Source of the DNA: Desulfoluna sp942491485
Lineage (GTDB): Bacteria > Desulfobacterota > Desulfobacteria > Desulfobacterales > Desulfolunaceae
Reading direction: 5' to 3'
Length of the DNA: 64,000 bases
NCBI GenBank assembly: GCA_942491485.1
Contig: CALOAX010000006.1
Location: forward strand, 124,001 to 188,000
Both the position numbers and the translations under genes were made by a program. Shown piece after piece: positions 58,518-64,000 of the stretch (positions are counted from its first letter, which is position 1; the number at the start of each line of letters is the position of its first letter). The notes below the pieces were generated by a model that saw only the letters and a program-made list of their open reading frames with translations, did not search any database and was not told the DNA's origin.

Positions 58518-60533
58518 ATGAGCGACAGCCAGCTCACCCTTGACGATCTTTGCATCAACACTCTGCGCACCCTGGCCATGGATGCGGTTCAAAAAGCCAA
58601 TTCCGGTCACCCTGGTGCCCCCATGGGTCTGGCACCGGCCGCCTATGCGCTCTGGACCAAGCACCTCACGCACAACCCCAAAAACTCCGCATGGCCCGAT
58701 CGCGATCGGTTTGTCCTCTCCGGTGGCCACGGTTCAGCCCTGCTTTACAGCCTGCTTCACCTCACCGGGTACGGCCTCACCATTGAGGACCTTCAGAACT
58801 TTCGTCAGTGGGAGAGCAAAACCCCCGGTCACCCCGAATACGGCCACACCAACGGCGTGGAGGTGACCACCGGTCCCCTAGGCCAGGGCATCGCCAACGC
58901 AGTGGGCATGGCCATGGCCGAGCGCCACATGGCTGCCACCTACAACACCGATGAGCACACCATCGTGGACCACCGCACCTACGTCATGTGCGGCGACGGC
59001 GACCTCATGGAAGGCGTGGCCCTTGAAGCCATCTCCATGGCCGGTCACCTTAAGCTCGGCAAACTCATCTGCCTCTATGACGACAACGAGATCACCATCG
59101 AGGGCGGCACCGAGATCGCCTTCACCGAAGATGTGGCAGCCCGATTTGAAGCCTGCGGCTGGAACACCATCCGCGTTGCAGACGGCAACAACCACGAAGC
59201 CATCGACGCGGCCATCACCGAGGCCAAAGGCCAGGACGAAAAACCCACCGTCATCCTGATGCGCACCACCATCGCCTATGGCAGCCCCAACAAAGGCGGC
59301 ACATCCGGAGCCCACGGTTCCCCCCTGGGCGAGGAAGAGATTCTCCTCACCAAAAAGACCCTCGGCTGGCCCTACACCGAGCCCTTCTTCGTACCCGAAG
59401 AGGCCAAAGAGGTCTTCGGCGCATGCATTACCAAAGGTGAAGCAGCCGAAGACGAATGGCAGGCCCGCTTCAACGCCTACGCCAAGGCACACCCCAAGCG
59501 CACCAACCAGTGGGTGGACGGCGTCAGCGGCTTCCTCACCTTCGGATGGGACAAGGAGATCCCCACCTTCAAGCCCGAAGATGGGAAAATCGCCACACGC
59601 TCTGCCTCCGGCAAGGTCCTGAACAGCATTGCCCCCAACCTGCCCGGCCTCATCGGCGGTTCTGCCGACCTGGCGCCCTCGAACAACACCTACATGGCCT
59701 GCAGCCACGAGTTCCAGAACGGGGCCTTCGATGGCCGCAACATCCGTTTCGGTGTCCGTGAACACGCCATGGGTGCCGTGATGAACGGTATGTTCGCCCA
59801 CGGCGGCGTGCGCCCCTTCGGTGCCACCTTCCTCGTGTTTGCAGACTACATGCGCCCCGCCATCCGTGTGGCAAGCCTCATGAAGATGCCCATCATCTAC
59901 GTCTTCACCCACGACAGCATCGCCGTTGGCGAAGATGGCCCCACCCACCAGCCCGTGGAACATGTGGCCGCTCTCAGGGCCATTCCCGGCCTCACCGTGC
60001 TGCGTCCCGGCTGTGCCTCCGAGACCGCCGATGCCTGGCGCCTGGCCCTTAAGATCACCGACGGCCCCACGGCCATCATTCTCTCCCGACAGGGCCTGCC
60101 CGTCTCCGACCGCAGCCAGTCTGAAGGGTCCGTTCCCAGCGGCGCCTACATCCTCAAAGACACCGAAGGGACCCCCGACGCCATTCTCATGGCCTCCGGA
60201 TCTGAAGTGCATATCAGCGTGGAAGCCGCAGAGAAACTTGCCGAAAAGGGCGTCAAAGCCCGCGTGGTGAGTATGCCCAGTTGGGAGCTTTTTGAGATGA
60301 ACCAGCAGAACTACAAGGACTGGGTCCTCCTGCCCGAGGTCAAAACCCGTGTGGCCGTAGAAGCCGGCATCGCCATGGGTTGGGATAAGTATGTGGGTGA
60401 CAAAGGCACCGTCATCTCCATGGAGGGCTTTGGGGCCTCCGCCCCCGGTGGCACCCTCCTCGAAAAGTTCGGGTTCACCTCAGACAACATCGTTGAGAAA
60501 ACCCTCGCACTTATCGAAAAGAACAACGCGTAA
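58518..60533 (+). CDS. tkt: Transketolase
   Basis: A 671-residue thiamine-diphosphate enzyme of the non-oxidative pentose phosphate pathway that moves two-carbon units between sugar phosphates. The N-terminal NSGHPGAPMGLAPAA, the ThDP/Mg motif GDGDLMEGVALEA with DDNEITIEGG, and the transketolase pyrimidine-domain DSIAVGEDGPTHQPVEHVA are all present and complete. The ATG 58518 has AAGGAGA upstream. A B-module repeat makes its terminator. The gene stands alone, so expression is likely housekeeping. Confidence 0.97.
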   Translation: MSDSQLTLDDLCINTLRTLAMDAVQKANSGHPGAPMGLAPAAYALWTKHLTHNPKNSAWPDRDRFVLSGGHGSALLYSLLHLTGYGLTIEDLQNFRQWESKTPGHPEYGHTNGVEVTTGPLGQGIANAVGMAMAERHMAATYNTDEHTIVDHRTYVMCGDGDLMEGVALEAISMAGHLKLGKLICLYDDNEITIEGGTEIAFTEDVAARFEACGWNTIRVADGNNHEAIDAAITEAKGQDEKPTVILMRTTIAYGSPNKGGTSGAHGSPLGEEEILLTKKTLGWPYTEPFFVPEEAKEVFGACITKGEAAEDEWQARFNAYAKAHPKRTNQWVDGVSGFLTFGWDKEIPTFKPEDGKIATRSASGKVLNSIAPNLPGLIGGSADLAPSNNTYMACSHEFQNGAFDGRNIRFGVREHAMGAVMNGMFAHGGVRPFGATFLVFADYMRPAIRVASLMKMPIIYVFTHDSIAVGEDGPTHQPVEHVAALRAIPGLTVLRPGCASETADAWRLALKITDGPTAIILSRQGLPVSDRSQSEGSVPSGAYILKDTEGTPDAILMASGSEVHISVEAAEKLAEKGVKARVVSMPSWELFEMNQQNYKDWVLLPEVKTRVAVEAGIAMGWDKYVGDKGTVISMEGFGASAPGGTLLEKFGFTSDNIVEKTLALIEKNNA

Positions 60534-60537
60534 AAAG

Positions 60538-60632
60538 CATGCCTCCGGCGTCAAGGTGAGCCACCTTGAAAGCTGATTGCCGTTGCGCTTTGCCCCTCGT
60601 TCCTCGGGGCAAAGCGCAACGGCTTTTTTTTT
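60538..60632 (+). terminator. Transketolase terminator formed by a B-module repeat
   Basis: The B module starts with GCCTCCGGCGTCAAGGTGAGCCACC and ends in a perfect 18-bp hairpin: 60579–60596 (GCCGTTGCGCTTTGCCCC) pairs with 60606–60623 around TCGTTCCTC. Nine T follow (60624–60632). It begins 5 bp after the tkt stop. This is the clearest evidence that the repeat works as a Rho-independent terminator. Confidence 0.85.
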
Positions 60633-60677
60633 GGGGGGGCTCCACGTCAGGCATTCCCGGAGCGCCGACCGTTTCAT

Positions 60678-60717
60678 AAAAAAAGCCCGACAGCATTCAA
60701 GCTGTCGGGCTTTTTTA
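60678..60717. terminator. Second terminator, bidirectional
   Basis: AGCCCGACAGC (60684–60694) pairs with GCTGTCGGGCT (60701–60711) around ATTCAA. Seven A precede it and six T follow. It can serve tkt on the plus strand and ahcY on the minus strand. Confidence 0.85.
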
Positions 60718-60784
60718 TTTTTCTATCACTCACACGAAGTGAATGGCAAAATCCGTGCAGCATTCAGCATCGGCCCCGGGCAAA

Positions 60785-60876
60785 GCCCAAGGCGAATGTG
60801 AGTTGCCCTGAGGAACGAAGGGCAAGGAGCATTCGCAACCAGCTTTCAAGGTGGCTCACCTTGCAGCCGGAGGCAG
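60785..60876 (-). repeat. B-module repeat, reverse copy, at the ahcY 3' end
   Basis: Contains GCCCTGAGGAACGAAGGGC, GCATTCGCAACC, CAAGGTGGCTCACCTTG and CAGCCGGAGGC, the reverse complement of the B module. It ends 5 bp before the ahcY stop (60881). It forms a hairpin at the RNA level but lacks a long T tract. Confidence 0.65.
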
Positions 60877-60880
60877 GCTC

Positions 60881-62305
<1,425 letters not shown>

Positions 62306-62325
62306 GTCGCGTCCTCCTTAGATGT

Positions 62326-62343
62326 TCTATTGTCTATAATAGA
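62326..62343 (-). promoter_or_regulatory. Inverted repeat in the ahcY promoter region
   Basis: TCTATT (62326–62331) and AATAGA (62338–62343) are a perfect inverted repeat with a 6-base spacer. It covers the ATAATA-type -10 candidate and lies about 20 bp upstream of the ahcY start. The 6-base spacing equals that of the palindrome before sahR, but the arm sequence differs, so shared binding by SahR is a guess. Confidence 0.4.
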
Positions 62344-62408
62344 TGACTGTTTGTGTCTTGGTTGTTTGTGCACACTTTTTGTGATCATTTTCACAACCAC
62401 AAAAAGAG

Positions 62409-62626
62409 CCTCCGGCGGGTCGCTTTTTGAAAAAAGCTCCGCAAAAACTTTCCGGTTGTAGTTCCCTTTTCCCTTAGCCCCCGCGGGGCTAAGGGAAAAG
62501 GGAACTACAGACTCGTTAAGCCTAAACTATATGGCCTGCCAACTCCTACGAAGCAATCGTAACTGCGCTCAAGACCTGTTTATCAAACTTTTCAAAAGTT
62601 TGGCCCCCGGCAGGGCAGACGGAGGC
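62409..62626 (+). repeat. Composite element with a perfect 24-bp hairpin, copy 2
   Basis: Same layout as 14247–14463: GCCTCCGGCGGGTCGC, TTTTTGAAAAAAGCTCCGC, CTTTCCGGTTG, then a perfect hairpin with arms 62458–62481 and 62485–62508 around CGC. Next comes ACTCGTTAAGCC and a TATATGGCC tail, and the reverse A module GACCTGTTTATCAAAC…GGCAGGGCAGACGGAGGC ends the element. Total length is 218 bp, against 217 bp in copy 1. It lies between ahcY and sahR. Confidence 0.8.
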
Positions 62627-62640
62627 AGCTTGAATCTGGT

Positions 62641-63558
62641 TCACCTCGCCCGTACCGCCTGACAGATCATAACGGCAGGGCCCCGTGTGGGGGAAAACCG
62701 TCTTGTGCTCTCCAGGGTAAAACCGGCTTCGTTGAGCCAGGAGAGGAGCTCACCTTCTGAAAAGCCCAGCCAGCGATCCCCGAACCGATCCCGAAGGGAT
62801 TCGTCGGCGTGCTGCTCGAACTCTGCGATGAGAAGATGCCCGCCCTCGGCCACCACCCTGCACGACTCCTTCAAGGCCACCCTGGGATCATCCAGATGGT
62901 GAAGGGCCAGGGAGATAACCGCAAGGTCCACTTCACCGTCCCCCATGGGGAGGTGTTCCAGTTCGCCCAGACGGAGGTCAAAACCGCCCCCCAGCACCTG
63001 AAGCCGCTTTTCCGCCTCTTTGAGCATGTTGGGAGAGCTGTCCACCCCCAGCACCTTGTCAACCCGCTCGGCAAGCCGGGTCATAAGGGTTCCGGAGCCA
63101 CAGCCCAGGTCCACTGCCATCCGGCACGATGGAACCTCCGCCATCAGGGCCTCATTCAAATCAAAATCACCGATGATATCCGCCTTCAGGTGTTCCCACC
63201 TGGGGGCGATGTCATCGAAAAATTTCAACCTGCGAAGCCTCCGGTCCCGAATCACGGCCTCGGCCCGCGTGAGGTCCTCCTGAATCAGGGAATCGTCCTT
63301 TGAGAGAGACTCCACCATGGACGCCACCAGGGCCCCGTCCCCTTCTTTTTCTGCGGAATAGAAGGCCCACACCCCATCCCGACGACAAGCCAGAAGCCCA
63401 CAATCCGTAAGGATTTTAAGGTGTCTGGAGATACGGGACTGCCCCATATCCATGAGGGCAACGATCTCGTTCACGCTCATTTCATGGTGAAGAAGGATAT
63501 GGTAGAGGCGGATGCGTGTGCTGTCCGCCATGGCTTTGAAATAGATGAGGCTTTTCAT
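62641..63558 (-). CDS. sahR: ArsR-type regulator fused to a SAM methyltransferase domain, SahR-like
   Basis: A 305-residue protein. Residues 1–90 are an ArsR winged helix with SVNEIVALMDMGQSRISRHLKIL. Residues about 110–305 form a class I methyltransferase fold with the SAM loop VDLGCGSGTLMTRL near 149–162 and LALHHLDDPRVAL. ArsR–methyltransferase fusions next to ahcY are known as SahR, a repressor that senses S-adenosylhomocysteine and controls methionine-cycle genes in proteobacteria. I use ATG 63558; a frame to 63600 runs over the palindrome upstream. A promoter and a palindrome overlap in front of it, which fits autoregulation. Whether the methyltransferase part is catalytic is unknown. 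Confidence 0.88.
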   Translation of the reverse strand: MKSLIYFKAMADSTRIRLYHILLHHEMSVNEIVALMDMGQSRISRHLKILTDCGLLACRRDGVWAFYSAEKEGDGALVASMVESLSKDDSLIQEDLTRAEAVIRDRRLRRLKFFDDIAPRWEHLKADIIGDFDLNEALMAEVPSCRMAVDLGCGSGTLMTRLAERVDKVLGVDSSPNMLKEAEKRLQVLGGGFDLRLGELEHLPMGDGEVDLAVISLALHHLDDPRVALKESCRVVAEGGHLLIAEFEQHADESLRDRFGDRWLGFSEGELLSWLNEAGFTLESTRRFSPTRGPAVMICQAVRAR

Positions 63559-63591
63559 GCCCGAATGCTCTCCCGGTCGTTGTCGATATCC

Positions 63592-63615
63592 ATATATCAA
63601 GATTTATTGATATAT
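63592..63615 (-). promoter_or_regulatory. Palindromic operator overlapping the sahR -10 region
   Basis: The perfect inverted repeat ATATATCAA (63592–63600) and TTGATATAT (63607–63615) has a 6-base spacer. On the minus strand TTGACA (63631–63636) and TATATC (63609–63614) form a sigma-70 promoter with 16 bases between, so the -10 hexamer lies inside the right arm. This is the arrangement expected for autorepression by an ArsR-type protein. Confidence 0.65.
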
Positions 63616-63821
63616 TATTTTCACCCCTTCTGTCAAGGCGTTACCCATACCCGCCCTCCGGAAAATGACCTTGCGCCTCGATGAACCCGTGGCTATAATA
63701 AACAGATATGCAGGCAACATGCACCGTAGAGCAGTGACCCTTGCCAGGCACACCGACATGCGGCCCCACCCGAATTGTTAACCGACCTTCCCCTTAGCGG
63801 GCTACCGAAGGACTGACACCT

Positions 63822-64000
63822 ATGGATTTAAAAGCAATTGGAGAGGATCTTGGCCTGGAAGAGGAAGAGTTCCTTGAAATTGTCGAACTCTTTCTGGAAA
63901 CGGCTGAGATGGATATAGACCGACTGAAGCAGGCCCTTTCAGACAGTGACATACAAGCCCTCAACGAGGCGGCCCACTCCCTCAAAGGGTCTGCCGGCAA
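63822..64000 (+). CDS. Hpt (histidine phosphotransfer) domain protein, partial
   Basis: The gene runs off the end of the window; 59 full codons are visible from ATG 63822. The text reads MDLKAIGEDLGLEEEEF, then a helix, then AAHSLKGSAG, where the histidine in HSLKGSA is the phospho-transfer residue of Hpt domains. It is the N-terminus of either a small Hpt protein or a hybrid kinase. The ribosome-binding site GAAGGAC is upstream. Nothing about its partner can be seen. Confidence 0.75.
   Translation, partial: MDLKAIGEDLGLEEEEFLEIVELFLETAEMDIDRLKQALSDSDIQALNEAAHSLKGSAG

Noticed and set aside
58878..60212. Minus-strand open frame of 444 codons opposite transketolase
   Set aside because: Antisense shadow of tkt with Gly/Ala/His repeats and no recognisable domain.
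62306..62640. SAH riboswitch upstream of ahcY
   Set aside because: The short leader and the strong palindromic promoter element do not show the SAH riboswitch core that I know; sahR provides protein control instead.

Overview
The window looks like chromosomal DNA of a Gram-negative anaerobe of the Desulfobacterota (old delta-proteobacteria), probably a Desulfobacteraceae- or Desulfoluna-like sulfate reducer. That assignment is inference. It rests on an lpxC–DUF4390–ntrY–ntrX–rsmD–coaD cluster, a LysR regulator of the type linked to selenium metabolism, a Fur–FeoA fusion, an ArsR–methyltransferase (SahR) gene beside ahcY, glpA/glpB genes of the anaerobic type, and a pilMNOPQ operon. No rRNA, tRNA, CRISPR array, phage gene or transposase was seen. 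Most genes are housekeeping.

Layout. 1–168: tail of a class A penicillin-binding protein. 368–4671: a DUF523 gene, two CPA2-type cation:proton antiporter genes (the first broken by a frameshift), then a convergent pair encoding a PII-like protein and a PTS IIA-like protein. 4844–8636: a beta-helix (hexapeptide-like) protein and a SulP anion transporter with an unusual insertion. 9617–14155: a THUMP RNA methyltransferase, a Na/Pi symporter-PhoU fusion and ssb. 14483–18585: glpB, glpA and divergent glpR. 18941–22639: a FadL-type outer-membrane protein divergent from an XylR/V4R sigma-54 activator. 22906–24480: comM/yifB. 25044–32414: lpxC, DUF4390, ntrY, ntrX, rsmD, coaD and a LysR gene. 32804–36469: DedA, pcm, a K+ channel and 5-formyl-THF cyclo-ligase. 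36881–42580: serS, thrC, a LysM protein and a TPR lipoprotein. 44144–50879: pilMNOPQ followed by a calcium-loop lipoprotein. 51607–56806: a TPR membrane protein, adenosine kinase, an SH3 protein, Fur–FeoA and htpG. 57263–64000: a radical SAM protein, transketolase, ahcY, sahR and the start of an Hpt-domain gene.

How genes work together. ahcY, adenosine kinase and sahR form a coherent S-adenosylhomocysteine recycling and control set, with a 9-bp-arm palindrome over the sahR -10 region. GlpR faces glpAB. ntrYX sits inside an envelope/housekeeping cluster, and its NtrX has altered AAA+ motifs.

The most unusual content is intergenic. A family of modular palindromic elements, mostly about 200–240 bp, recurs across the window, chiefly between convergent genes. 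Several copies carry terminal inverted repeats of the form AACTATTCAGCT. They combine an A module (a GC-rich palindrome plus an A/T palindrome) with a B module that makes a long hairpin, in one case ending as a textbook terminator. Two copies (14247–14463 and 62409–62626) share one layout and one length scale, yet have different 24-bp hairpin stems, each perfectly paired. This points to selection or a mechanism acting on structure.
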